Of a stretch of DNA of 64,000 nucleotides, positions 33,701 through 45,554 are shown one piece after another. The notes beneath the pieces were generated by a model. The model was not told where the DNA came from. It did not search any database and saw only the letters and a program-made list of their open reading frames with translations. The first letter of the stretch is position 1. Each line of letters starts with the position of its first letter. This stretch comes from Carex sylvatica (taxonomy: Eukaryota; Streptophyta; Magnoliopsida; Poales; Cyperaceae): assembly GCA_964058845.1 (NCBI GenBank), contig CAXKVR010000040.1, positions 186,001-250,000 on the forward strand, written 5' to 3'. A program made the translations under genes and the position numbers.

Positions 33701-36700
33701 ACAGCAAACAATGAGCCAAACCAAAAGGCCAAGCAAATGGTCTCCTATAAAATGTAATAAACCCCAATATGAAGATAATATTCCAATTCCATTTTAAGCC
33801 TTTATAGTTGGTTAATAAATAGGTAATAAAAGTAAAAAATATTAATCAAAACACATCCATTTTCTGTGCTTGACCAGGTATCTTGAATTGCTTAAAAGCC
33901 AATGCTGTCCAGCTCACAAAGTAATTCAGAAAATATTCGAAGAATAGTTAACCTGAAAACATCGGGTCTTTGGTCATACTCCACATGCAGGCCTGTTGTA
34001 GTGTCCGTCCACCTAGTGGCTGTTAATTGAACCACTTTAAGAAAACCGTACAAGCTGGAAATAACACTAGATATCCAAAAAAACAATGGATGAAAATAGA
34101 TATATGATATACCTAATCCAAGATCAACAAGGAAAAGCTTTTTCTCCTCAGCAGTGCCAGGAGGCCCAAGTAAGAAGTTCTCAGGCTTCACATCTCCATG
34201 AACATACCTAACATAAAAATAAAAAGGGTTATTTACAAAAGGCTATGACCAGCAAACCAACATCAAAACCTTTTCTCGCAGATTAAGTAGCTCAACTCTA
34301 AAAATTACAAACCTCATTAGGTTATGTGCCAGTATTATGAGTTTACATGTAATGGACTGGACAATACAAGCACAAACACATGAACCAGCTTAATCAATTA
34401 AGTGCTCTCAACATTTTACATGCTTAAAAACAGAAATCAAACCTAAATTTAGAGCATAGCTTAAAAAATGAAAGTTTAAGAAGACATGATTGAGCCAACT
34501 TTAATATAATAATAAAATATGGAGTTAGATTGGACGAGAGAAGAGCAACATACCCTTTGGAGTGCATCTTTTCTAGAATTGAGATCGCTTCAATGGCGAT
34601 GCAGGCAACCATCTCAACAGACATGCTGCCTCAATACAAAACAAATAAATGACATAAACATCGAACAAAAAGGTAGAAATGCAAACAAAGTAAATCAGTA
34701 GCATATTATCAATCCAAAAAAAAGGTACTTACGTATGGGATTTATTATTCCAGACATCCCAAAGACTGGGGCCTAGCATATCCATAACCATGATATAGTA
34801 CTCGCCTTGCCTCCCTTTATAATGTACGCATGGCACACCGTGATTGCCACTTAAGGTGCTGTAGCACAAAGCATTTATTAGCTAACCATTCCTCAATCTA
34901 GTTACACCAAGTACTGGAGTAATTTATCTGAGAAACAATTCAACAAATAGATCCAAAATAGGCCGCATGCATACTTGTATTGCTACATTGGCCATGGGTA
35001 CAGTGATTATTGGCTGATATTTTGGATTTGCATAATAACTTCAGGTACTGATTTTATTTTTGATAAAAGACTGGAAGGAAAATAGCGCTCAACAAGCAGT
35101 TTGGTTATTATGGTAGTGTTTTGCTCCATAGGTACAGTGATGGTACAGTGATTATTGGCTGATATTTTGGATTTGCATAATAACTTCAGGTACTGATTTT
35201 ATTTTTGTTAAAAGACTCTGAAAGAAAAGTGCACTCAACAAGCAGTTTGGTTATTATGGTAGTGTTTTGCTCCATAGGTACAGTGATTACTGGCTGAATA
35301 CTTCAGGTACTAATTTTTCTTTTTTAAAAACACTATGAAAGAGAAGTGCACTAAATAAGCAGTTTGGTTACTATGGTGGTGGTTTGCTCCTTGGGGTGCA
35401 GTACACAGACAGTTCAGTTGCCTTAGCATAGTGCATGGAGCTAAATGAAAAACATCAAGTACAAAGAGAAGTGATAAAAGAAGCACTCACTTGTATACTT
35501 GCCATTCATAAGGAGCTCCATAGTTACATCCTTTACTGGTACGGTGTTCAAATTTCAGTGCAACCTGATACAAGTCACAAAGAATTCAGACATGATTAAA
35601 CTATGGTAAAAGAGTGATTGAAGAAGTAATGAAGATCGAAGTACCCAGGGTGTACAGGAAGCTGAATACTTATTGGAAAAGGGCTCATTGGATTCAATTG
35701 TACCGCGTAATCTTTTCAAAGGTGTTCTTAGTAAATTATTGGTAAGGGGTAATTGAGTTTGGTCCCCAAATAACAGAAGCGTTTGTGTTTGACAAAACAT
35801 CACCTATCATACAAAATGGAAAGTACTGTGCATGCACTATTCCAAAAATGAATGAAACCTAAGCACTCTTCCTCCCTTCACACTTGAAAAAATGCCCAAC
35901 AATCTCCCTTCTCATTGCCTCCCACAAACTAGGAGGAATAGTAGGGGATACAGGTGATGCTTAAGCAGCATTAACCAAGTATAAATTTTGCTTCAAGTTT
36001 TCCAGGGCACTGAGAGGATTTTCCAAAAGTAAAATCATGTAAAGGGATAGAAAACAATAATTTCTAATAAAATTACCACAGAGGTGATGTTCCCCATCTT
36101 TAACATCAACAATTTTGTTTTCCAATTGTACACACTGCACTTTGAGGAACTATATAGAGGACACTCGTGTGCATTTTTTGAAAATTTAGAAAAGTGTATA
36201 TTACCTCCAATGCATTTGCACCAGGAGCTCTCTCACTTAGGTTGGGAGGTGAGATTCTTCGGCCAACATAGACTTGACCAAAGCCACCTTTCCCCAGCTT
36301 CCTCTCAAGTCTATATGAAGGTGAGCCGCCTACTTGAACCTGTTATACACAAAATTGAAAAGAAGAATAATTACATTGCATGATTAAGAAAAAAAAAATC
36401 TTAGCATGGATAAACGCGTAATCACCAGAACAGCGATTGCTGTATGAATTGTTCTAGACTTCTTTTGTGTACGTGTATGTACTTGGGCTGAAAACTTCTT
36501 TGAACTAATAATCACAACAGTATTTTACAGCTAACTTGATGCTTACAGATTCTGGAGAATTATCTCCCAAGAAAATGGATAACAAAGCAGCTGTGTCATT
36601 TCAATGGGTACTGGATCTTGTATAAACAAAAACACAAAAAAGAAGAGATTTCGTAACGCACCGTCTCTGGCAAAGGTGTCCCTTCATCTCCAACAGCAGC

Positions 36701-37063
36701 ATTGCCCTTGTCACCACTCTTCCCAGCACTGTCAAACTCATCCATCTTTCTTTCACCAATCTCTTCTTTTTTCTCCCCTTGATTCTCTTCAACCAATAAC
36801 CTTTTCTCCTCTTTTTTCTCCTCTGATCTCGTCACCACCGGTGGCTTCTCATCACAAGCCTTCTTCTTCCTCCCTCCTCTCGCTGGAGCTGGCGTTGGCG
36901 TAACGGCCGCCTTCTTAGCTCTGCCACGCGTAACCGGCCCGTCGGTTGGCGGATCAATTACGGGGTTGGTTTTCGGGGTTGATTTCTGATTCGATTTCGA
37001 ACTAGGGTTAGGGTTAGGGTTCGCACGGCCCCTCCGCGCCCCACTTCGGAGCTGTACAGGCAT
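30758..37063 (-). CDS. HD16: Casein kinase 1-like protein, HD16/EL1/MLK (PPK) type, 15 exons
   Basis: A nuclear Ser/Thr kinase of the plant-specific CK1 branch. Relatives phosphorylate flowering, gibberellin and light-signalling proteins (rice HD16/EL1 on Ghd7 and SLR1; Arabidopsis MLK/PPK on CRY2, PIF3 and H3T3). Exons: 36662-37063, 36205-36339, 35491-35564, 34733-34858, 34554-34625, 34113-34207, 33953-34019, 33434-33563, 32867-33085, 32519-32661, 32218-32392, 31989-32079, 31731-31888, 31388-31576, 30758-30817. All joins have GT/AG ends and fit the phase, giving 2136 nt, 711 residues, the usual family length. Residues 1-134 are a basic/acidic tail with RGRAKK and GGRKKK. The kinase has GKGGFG (150-155), VALK (K183), HGDVKPEN (D275) and DLG (D298); an SV40-like signal PKKKVR is at 462-467. 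The C-terminal half keeps [18 protein letters not shown] and the ending [13 protein letters not shown]. No defect seen. The symbol is by family likeness. Confidence 0.95.
34997..35416. repeat. Tandem duplication inside kinase intron 3
   Basis: Three diverging units of about 145, 135 and 140 bp start at 34997, 35142 and 35277. Each contains GGTACAGTGATTA, TACTTCAGGTACT-like and AGCAGTTTGGTTA motifs. The unit lies wholly in the 632-bp intron between exons 3 and 4 and touches no splice site. Confidence 0.85.
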
Positions 37064-37330
37064 CCTTCACCCGCCCAAGCCCATCCCCTGCAACCAAACC
37101 CTAAATCTAGATTTCTTCTGCTTCCCTTCGATGAAAAGCTCCGCAGAAGGATAGAAGAGAGAGGACGAAAATGGGAGGGAGAGAGAGGCTTTGATTGGGA
37201 GATCCAAGTTCAATTCGAGCGAGATTTGGGGGAAATTCGGGTGCGCCTTGTTTTACCGTTGAGCCGACAAATCACGAGTGTGAGGAGAGCCAGAGAGGAG
37301 AGAGAGGAGAGATGTCGTTCAAAGACTGGT
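37064..37330 (-). promoter_or_regulatory. Leader and proximal promoter of the kinase gene
   Basis: The region upstream of the ATG (37063) on the minus strand is CT-rich (complement of GAGAGAGAGG tracts at 37150-37190 and 37290-37315), as in many plant leaders. An AACCCTAA box (complement at about 37105) is present. A TATA box is not obvious; the start of transcription is probably near 37310. Confidence 0.4.
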
Positions 37331-38092
37331 CGTAAAATAAAGGAACAATTACACCTGAAATGTGGGTCCTTGCTGTAGTTTTATAGCTGGGGTAACCGGA
37401 GTAAGGTTTTGTTATAAGAACATGAGAGAGTAGCTATCTCTATCTATAGTTTATTTGGTCCCGGACAAGCTGATTAAGTGATTATAACGGATTTCGTCGC
37501 TGACCGGTGGTCCCGCTTGATTGAGTAGTAGCCCGCTAGGCGATAGCGTTGACTGGTTGTAACGAGGTTTCTGTTTCACAACGTGAACATAACCATAAAC
37601 GAACAGAATTCGAGCCCGCAATCACTCGGTACATAAAATTCAGGGATGCACAGAGACGTTTAGAGAATTTTACTATATCCGGATCCTTTAAGAAGCTCGA
37701 TATGATATCATCTCAATTTATGGACCCCACTAAAAAGAGAAGTGGGAGAGGAAACTTCCAGTAGTCAGTTAATTCAGGATCGGGAATCCGGAATAGATTC
37801 GGATCCGATACTTCCAGTCTGCAGGTAGCCAGGTGCTGCACAAAATTGTTGCTTTTGTAACTTGATCCTAGACATGGGCCTAGGCTTAGAATTCTGGTCC
37901 AGTGCAATACCTGGTCTACTGGTCTTGACTCGACTCTTCAGTCGTTGGTTTCAGCGTAGCACAGAGTTCAAAATAGATTACTTCATATAATTGGACACCG
38001 TATTAATTTTTTATTCAGCTGCAGCCTGCAGACTCCACCAGACTGTCTAGATCCGCTTAGGTATATAGATACACAAGTCAACGCCAGATAGC
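37331..38092. other. Intergenic, no gene seen
   Basis: A short plus-strand ORF at 37549-37764 and its minus counterpart have no family resemblance. A GGATCCGATACTTCC motif and TCAGTTAATTCAGG suggest small element remnants. Nothing further supported. Confidence 0.3.
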
Positions 38093-38100
38093 ATTGAAGA

Positions 38101-38460
38101 CAAGGCCGGATTTAGAGAAAAAAAAAATATTAAATTTAATTTAAATAGCTAATTAAATTTAAATTTATTAACTAATTGAATATTTGATAAAAAAAAATAA
38201 TGTTTTGACTTATACTTTTCAATACTCTGACTTATTATTTCTGATTCTCTAATTTATAATTCTAAGTACCAATCATAATTCAAAAAAATTATTTTGATTT
38301 TAACACTAAATTCAATTCGAATTACAAATCAAACATTCAAAAAGGGCAAAAAAAATTTCAGAGAGGGGGAAACAAAGTCGATCGGAACCGATTGATCACC
38401 AGTAAAACTCAAAATCCAGGCAGTGCCCCCTCCCCCCGAAATCATGTGAGTTTGCCCCTG
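38101..38460. mobile_element. Non-autonomous hAT-type MITE, 360 bp
   Basis: Flanked by an exact 8-bp duplication ATTGAAGA (38093-38100 and 38461-38468). The ends CAAGGCCGGATTTAG and CAGGGGCAAACTCAC (complement) share only a short imperfect inverted repeat, as in many hAT MITEs. The AT-rich interior matches the block at 4145-4530. The right end has C runs (GCCCCCTCCCCCC). Confidence 0.82.
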
Positions 38461-38757
38461 ATTGAAGAATGTAAGATCGATGTTAGATTCTGAGAATGTT
38501 TAAGATGTAGTTAAAAGTATAAAAAAAAATGTGAGGGTTTGAGGTTAGATCCGATGTTTTTTATTGCATAAATTTTTTTATTTATAAAAATCTATATTAA
38601 AATAATATATGGTTTTAAAAGCATTATAGGGGAATTTTGATCGGGTAGAAAGAATAAAGGAAATTTCGGTTTTTCTAAGAACTGAAATTTTTTCAGTCTC
38701 TTTAGAATATTTTTCAACATATTAATTTTAATATTATTTCTATACATAAAAAAATAC

Positions 38758-39512
38758 TTTATTTAAGTCTCCGAAAATATCTTGAGCCGGGTTTTACAGA
38801 GTCCCGATTTAATGCTAATTGAACCGAAAAGATTATAATATTTTCCAATATTAAACTTATTAGAGTAAGACCCTACCATATTTAGTTTGACATTTCTTCT
38901 GTTAATTATGACAAAGCAACTTTACTAAAAAAAAAAAAATACTACTTTAATTTATTTAAGTCTCCAAAAATATCTTGAGCCGGGTTTTACAGAGTTCCGA
39001 TTTAATGCTAATTGGACCGAAAAGATTATAATATTTTCCAATATTAAACTTATTAGAGTAAGACCCTACCATATTTAGTTTGACATTTCTTCTGTTAATT
39101 ATGACAAAGCAACTTTACTAAAAAAAAAAAAATACTACTTTAATTTATTTAAGTCTCCGAAAATATCTTGAGCCGGATTTTACAGAGTCCCGATTTAATG
39201 CTAATTGGACCGAAAAGATTATAATATTTTTCAATATTAAACTTATTAGAGTAAGGCCCTACCATATTTAGTTTGACATTTCTTCTGTTAATTATGACAA
39301 AGCAACTTTACTAAAAAAAAAAAAATACTACTTTAATTTATTTAAGTCTCCGAAAATATCTTGAGCCGGATTTTACAGAGTCCCGATTTAATGCTAATTG
39401 GACCGAAAAGATTATAATATTTTTCAATATTAAACTTATTAGAGTAAGGCCCTACCATATTTAGTTTGACATTTCTTGTGTTAATTATGACAAAGCAACT
39501 TTACTAAAAAAA
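38758..39512. repeat. 193-bp tandem array, four units
   Basis: Units start at 38758, 38951, 39144 and 39337 with the phrase TTTATTTAAGTCTCCGAAAA; each holds ATCTTGAGCCGG, GATTTAATGCTAATTG, ACCCTACCATATTTAGTTTG and a poly-A run. Units 3 and 4 share variants (GCCGGATTTT, TTTTTCAAT, AAGGCCC) not found in units 1 and 2. No ORF. Confidence 0.93.
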
Positions 39513-40120
39513 AGAATTTGGACAGAGCAACAATATTTATTTACATGCACACAAATGAGCCACCAAAGTGCACATAACAGGCGGGGCCATCATCTACCAA
39601 TTGCAACATTAATTAATTAATTAATTAGTATCAGTGTAGTAAAAAATGGCCGTTTTGGCCGATTAATCGTCCGATTAGTTGTTGGCGGTGATCAAATCAT
39701 CATATATTTTTCTGATTAATCGACCGATTATTTTCAATTATTTCTGATTAATTGCTTGACGATATTATATCTGTTTCGACGAGCACATACCGTTATTTAT
39801 AACATTGATCAGTATTACCTATGTCTTTATTTTTTAAAAACTACTTCTTTTTCCTCGCCTGTTTTAATCAGGTAGCATTTGTGTTTTTTTTTCCCTTGTA
39901 TCCTTATTTAAATATATATTCGTTTGAAGTATCTAAGGTGAAAAATATTATATTATAAATGACATAACTATTTCGAATTTCTCTGTAAGATTTTTTTGCG
40001 ATGACTTCTGTACAAATTAACTTCGACATTTTAAAAAATATATATAGATGGCAAACATTTTTTCAAAAATAATTTCATAAACATTCGAATAAATATTTGA
40101 AGCGAGTCTATATTTAAATT
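39513..40120. other. AT-rich intergenic, no gene seen
   Basis: Contains a (TTAA)n run at about 39611-39627 and repeated GATTAATCGNCCGATTA motifs (39660-39735). No coding signal. Confidence 0.3.
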
Positions 40121-40555
40121 AGAGCAAAGCTAGAGTGTGATGTGTTCACCAAGAGAGTTTGGTAAGCACAACTCCAAAAGTATATCGGATCAACGTCAAA
40201 CGCTGAATCCAAACTGTTGAAATCCATGTACTTCATGAGTGATGCATATAAATGCAAAATTTTGAAAGTTTCGAGTTTATTTGCTACACGGTCAAGCGGT
40301 CAAAGAAATAATAAAAATTGAATATATAAAACAACTTATAAATTAATTTATAAAATATTTATTTCTTTAACCGCTTGACCGTGTAGCAAATAAATTCGAA
40401 ACTTTCAAAATTTTATATGTACATATATCACTCATGAAGTACATAGATTTCAACAGTTTAAATTTGACATTTAAAATTAATCAATTGAACTTTTAGAGTT
40501 GTACTCATCAAATTCTCTTAGTGAATACATCACACCCTAGCTTTACTCTTTAAAA
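40121..40555. mobile_element. Foldback MITE with ~190-bp arms
   Basis: The left arm runs AGAGCAAAGCTAGAGTGTGA ... TTGCTACACGGTCAAGCGGT and the right arm is its complement ending ACCCTAGCTTTACTCT. The loop is about 60 bp and AT-rich. The flanks TTAAATT and TTAAAAT are similar, but the duplication is not clean. No coding capacity. Confidence 0.85.
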
Positions 40556-41709
40556 TTATACAGTATAGATATAGATATTTTGCGCTTGTTCAATTAAATA
40601 AGATAGAATTAAGTGATGACCACAAAGCGCACATGGCAACGTGTGCATACATGGTGCCATTATCTAAATGCATTACGTCGACATTCTGATCAATTTTCTA
40701 ATGAAACGAGGGCATGGTTGACTCAAGTCAAGATCATACGAAAGTGTCCATTAATTCTCGCAAGAAATGATGACAGAAAACCTTTTTCTATTGTAATTTG
40801 TTACATAATGATTTAATGTTAATGGAAATTATATTTTCTTCCTTTATGTAAATATGGAAACTATTCTATTCAACTATGATTTTGTATCGATCTTATAAGA
40901 AATATGATGAGTTATTGATTTGTCAATTAATTTTGAGTTAATTGATGATTTGTCAACTGTGATTTTGTATCTTACAAAAAAATATGATTTGTTAATTAAT
41001 GATGAGTTATTGACTTCTATTCAACTGTGATTTTGTATCTTACAAGAAATATGAAAAAGCTATCAATAATAGTTCCTATAAATAATTAAAGCCCTCAATC
41101 ATCAAGTATCAAAATCTGTAATATTTTTTTTTAATAAATATTAGCAACTCTAAATCATTAATATACCCTTTAAATTAATCAACAGGAACTAAATAATGGT
41201 ACTGTTGGCAATTGGCATTGATAGCTAAATGTGACACAATTTCTGATTAGATATATTGGTTTGGTTAGATTTAGGTATATAATACAATAATAAAGAAATT
41301 TCAAGTGTAACTTTGAAAAAAAAATATAATCATTGGATCTTCATAATCTCATATCATTGTTTCTTCGATATTATTTTGATTTACAATTTTTAAATTGTGT
41401 TTCCCGTTGGTTTGGATTGGAAGTGGAACGCGTCTGAGAATTCGGATGATCACCTCTAGTATTGTATGTAAAATTATAAAATTCAAACTGTTCTTTAATT
41501 GTAACACGAATCTAAAAACAGACTCCCTATATCTAATTTAGGTGCAAGATTCGTTTGGCTGGATTTCGCCAAACTCGTATACGCGTCCGATGAACACTGA
41601 ATCCAAATTAGTCTGATGTCCGCTTGGAACGTCCAATTTGCTTATAAGAGCTTTTCTGAAAAACAATTTCTTGATTCAAGCAAGGCCCCAGTATATCCAA
41701 AATTAAATT
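40556..41709. other. AT-rich intergenic, no gene seen
   Basis: Locally repeated phrases such as TGTGATTTTGTATCTTACAA (about 40955 and 41026) and ATGATGAGTTATTGA. A 67-codon ORF at 40613-40816 has no recognisable domain. Confidence 0.3.
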
Positions 41710-41710
41710 G

Positions 41711-43279
41711 GGAAATTTTCTGGTGTGCTCATTTAAACTTTTAAAATAGCCAATATTCTCATAAAAATATCATAATATCTTATATCCCTAAAAACATGAC
41801 TTTATTTCTTCCATCTCCATATATTCATTTAACATTTTATTTAGTTGTTTTAAAAATTAAATTGACAAATATACCCTTTTATTCATCTCTCCCAAATAGT
41901 ATATGCCATTTTAATAACCTCAAAATCTGAAAAGCTTTTTATTTCGTCTGATTCCAGAGAATATGAGAAAGTGCTTGAGCCTTATCCGAGTGCCTAGTTA
42001 GTTCATTGAAATTCTTTGCACAAAATTAAATTTGGGAAGTTTTTGGGCTCCATTTCGGTGGTATTTGAGGGGGAAAAATAAAATAATTTTATGAGAATTA
42101 AAAACGCTTTAGTTATAAGTACTTAGTATGACTCTATTAAACAAAGGCACGAGATAAACGTAGGAATTTTATGATCTAAAGAAATTAGTGAAATTCTTAA
42201 AAGTGTCCATGTGAATTACCTAAATGAAAGTATCTCTCTGCAATACTTGACCCAATTCTATTGGGCCATCACGCGCACACACAATTAGATACACTGACGC
42301 ACACATAAGCAGGGGAAAAGACAAAAAGATGGACAATGTTCAGGCAAAATAATATGCATACAATTGAGCATGTTTACACAAAACAAAGGTATCTTTATTT
42401 GAATAAAAGAAGGAAAAATTAATAGAAGCAGGTGTTGTACAAGTGCTAGTTGTTGAGGATTTAGAATATATGACTATATGCAAAAGATAAACAAGCAATA
42501 TAGCAAATCTAAAAAGTATATTAAAAGGGATAATTCACTAGTTTAAAAATGAATAGTTTAACGTAAATTTAATAATCAATATGCATCTCATTCTATACAC
42601 CTCTGACTCTAATCACACAACGCAAGATACCATAAATTTTGTATTTCATGTCGTGCCTTCATTTAATAGAAGCATACTAGGTACTCATAGCTATATAAGG
42701 CGTTTTCAATCCTAAAAAATGTTCATTTTCTCCCCTCAATTACCTTTGAAATGGAGCCCTGAAACTTTTCAAATCTAAGCCCGTCCATCTCCTTTCTCAT
42801 ATCTCTCCGTCAGCAAGCCTCTTCAGTCTCGTTCTCGTCTCCCTCTTCCTCTTGGAGGAAGCGGGAGATCCATTTCCTCTTGATGTATTTTACGTTTTAA
42901 TTAATAAAAATTATACTTGACAGCCACTGTCAAGATTTCAAAAAAAAAAACTTTTCAAATCTAATTAGAATTTCATAGGATTAACTACGCATTTTGACAA
43001 GTCTCAAGCACTTTCTCAAGTTCTCTGGAATTAGGCAAAGTAAAAAAAAAAAAATTCAGATCTTGATGTTATTAGAATGACATATGCTATTTGGGAGAGA
43101 TGAATGAAAGGGTACAATTGTCAATTCATTTTTTAAAACAACTAAATATAATGTTAAATGAATAAAAGGAGATGAAAGAAATAAAGTCAAGTTTTTATGG
43201 GGATATAGGATATTATGATGTTTTGATGAAGATATTAGCTATTTTAAAGGTTTAGATGAGGACACTAGAATTTTTTTCT
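41711..43279. mobile_element. Long-TIR (MULE-like) element with non-repeat interior
   Basis: The left arm, about 41711-42040 (GGGAAATTTTCTGGTGTGCT, CTCTCCCAAATAGTATATGCC, GAAAGTGCTTGAGCC), is matched by the complement of about 42955-43279, which gives arms of some 300 bp. The interior (42040-42950) is different in character. It includes a CT-rich, leader-like segment (42780-42880: CCCGTCCATCTCC, CTCGTTCTCGTCTCCCTC) and a segment ending TTTCAAAAAAAAAA at about 42950 that looks like a retroposed tail. No transposase. Confidence 0.65.
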
Positions 43280-43350
43280 AAAATATAATTTAACAAAATA
43301 TGACATGACAAATTAGTACTAGAGCCCGAAAGCCCGATCACGTAAGATTT

Positions 43351-43497
43351 TGAGTGCGTATCCTCTGAGATATCTCGAGAGTGATGTAGGGGGGTCAGCA
43401 TTATGTGTGCTTTGAGATTCGTGCATAATGTATTTAAACGATTGGAATTTTTCATAAAGTCACGCAAAGTTTGAGATATCTCAGAGGATACGAATTC
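43351..43497. mobile_element. Mutator-type MITE, GTATCCTCTG family, copy 2
   Basis: 147 bp, flanked by an exact 9-bp duplication GTAAGATTT (43342-43350 and 43498-43506). It begins TGAGTGCGTATCCTCTGAG and ends GGATACGAATTC, and is almost the same as 3399-3579 apart from an internal deletion after the first palindrome. Confidence 0.93.
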
Positions 43498-43506
43498 GTA
43501 AGATTT

Positions 43507-44766
43507 ATCCTTCTCGTCTTACGTGTTGATCCCACAACATGTTTTTTTTAAGATTTTAGCTAACAATCACCGGAATATAATATCTTGGAAATGTGAATAG
43601 AATTCGGAAAGACGAAAGAATTATAAAGCAAACCTCGCAGTCCAAATCCACCTTCTAATTTGTAATATTTGTTTCTTCGATTAGTAGGCAATTTGTGCTC
43701 CATGTATAATTTACTTTTGTATACACTGACTGGTAATAATAGATAAATAATTAATGTTAATAACTCATATTTATAAACGTATTCATATATTAATAAGTTA
43801 ATAGATAAATAGTAAAACTTTGTATACGGTCAAGAATTTGTAAAATAACAAGTTTTTCCCAATCTAAAAAATAGTTAAAATCTTTAAAATGTAAAAAAAA
43901 TCAATTTCCACCATCATTTTAAATCAAAGTTTAGCCGATTGGTGCTATACATAATATGATAGACTCTCTTTCTCCACACACAACCACATATTTATAAATA
44001 TTGGCTAAAAAATAAACTCTGAAGTCTAAACATTTTCATAGCAAGATATGCACATATTATTGCAATTTGTATGAATTTTTTATCTAACTTTTTAATAAAA
44101 CAATATCTTGTTATGTCATACAAGTTAATTAAATTAAAGTTAGGTTGATAATTTTTACTCTTATAATATAAAATAATTTACTTGTTAATTTGTTTGTGCC
44201 CTAAGATGTATATTGTTATTTTAGACATTCTCATAAAAGATCGAAATATGATCATAATTGAACCATAAATCATCTACACCAAATTATTTTTAATTAAAAA
44301 AAAAAAACTAATCCTTACACATTTGAAAAATGACAAATAAAGTTGGTCCTAAAACTACCATTTAAATTAACTTAGTTCTTTAAGTTCTGCAAAAATAACT
44401 AAATTGTAGATCAAGATGCCAAGCGTGAAGTTCCTTTTGGTAAAGAAGTAAGAGTAATCCTCTCTACTTCTACTAAATAGCATGTATATTTTTTTGGGAC
44501 CCAACCCTCTATTTATCCAGAAAAGATCTGAGCCGTTGATTTCATAAATCTCAGCCACTCATCAAAACAGATCTTAATCTCAGCCTTTAATAAATAATTT
44601 TGATTTTATACACATGTTTCATGTTGTCAAACGTGTAGAAATCTAAATTTAATTAAAAACGTATCTACTACATGAAAAGTCACATAGTAATTCAACAGAA
44701 TTTTCCACGCATTTTGCTTTTTCTCCACGCATTTTGCTTTTTCTCCCCGCTGTCTCCACGAATTCA
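43507..44766. repeat. AT-rich region with a dispersed repeat copy
   Basis: 43880-44430 aligns with 46680-46920 (CCGATTGGTGCTATACATA, CTCTCTTTCTCCACACACA, AGCAAGATATGCACAT) and with 61085-61330 (TTATGTCATACAAGTTAATT). Its 3' part (CCTAAAACTACCATTT) also matches 57780-57890. It is a family of unknown class with no coding signal. From 44430 to 44766 no gene is seen; a TTTTCTCCACGCATTTTGCT duplication lies at about 44701-44735. Confidence 0.6.
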
Positions 44767-44842
44767 AATCCTCTGAGATATCTCAAATTTTGATGACTTT
44801 TTGGAAAATCAAAATAATGGCCCCTGTGCTACCCCCAATAGG

Positions 44843-45060
44843 AATCCGTATCCTCTGCATTAACGCAAAAAGAAAACTTTTGAGTTAATACATATATATC
44901 GTTCGATTAGCTTTAAGATTCATGTAAATTAAATCCGCACTAATATTGAAGACCCCTATGATTTAGGCAGAAGCCGGATGGGCTCCGTTTACAATCGGAC
45001 GGTCCATATCTATTAACTCAAAAGATTCTCTTTTGCGTTAATGCAGACGATGTGGACTCC
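44843..45060. mobile_element. Mutator-type MITE, GTATCCTCTG family, full-length form
   Basis: 218 bp; left end AATCCGTATCCTCTGCATTA, right end TTAATGCAGACGATGTGGAC then TCC. Flanks CCCAATAGG (44834-44842) and ACGAATAGG (45061-45069) match 7 of 9. The interior contains AATCCGCACTAATATTGAAG and GGATGGGCTCCGTTTACAAT. Confidence 0.8.
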
Positions 45061-45074
45061 ACGAATAGGCACCA

Positions 45075-45554
45075 GTAGAGTGGGAAAAATGGCACACCGG
45101 AGCCGGCTCCGTCACGGAATGGCACGGCACGGCACGGGTGTCAGATATGTGCCGTGTCTCGCGTGTCCCGTGTCGTGACCAATTGTTAGCAAATAAGATA
45201 CGGCACGACACAGAGATTACCTTCGTCATGGCACGGAACGGCACGGCACGAAACACGGCACGATACAGAACGGGAGACACGGAAGATACGGGATTAGATA
45301 TATATTACTATTTTTAGATAAAGATCAGTTATATTCCGATTCTTTTCTCTTTTTAGATACGGGATTGGCACGGCACGGCACGACTTGGTCACGGCACGAC
45401 TTGGTTATAGCACGCGAGTCACGCCGTGACTCGCGTACCGTGACCACCCCTCATAATTTTGATCACGGCACGGTACGTGAAAAATTAACTTGGTCATGGC
45501 ACGGCACGTGACCAAAGTCATAGCGTGTTAGTCACGGCACGTTTTTTCCACACT
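45075..45554. mobile_element. Non-autonomous hAT-type element with CACGGCAC repeats
   Basis: Exact 8-bp duplication AGGCACCA (45067-45074 and 45555-45562). Inverted ends AGAGTGGGAAAAATGGCAC and AGTGTGGAAAAAACGTGCC (complement). Both termini are crowded with CACGGCAC / GTGCCGTG motifs, the interior with ACTTGGTCACGGCACG units. The short minus-strand ORF here comes from the repeats. Confidence 0.82.

Noticed and set aside
36601..36903. Plus-strand and out-of-frame minus-strand ORFs across the kinase first exon
   Set aside because: Overlap the well-supported frame 36662-37063 of the kinase; no similarity.
45038..45280. 80-codon ORF in the CACGGCAC region
   Set aside because: Made of hAT MITE repeats.
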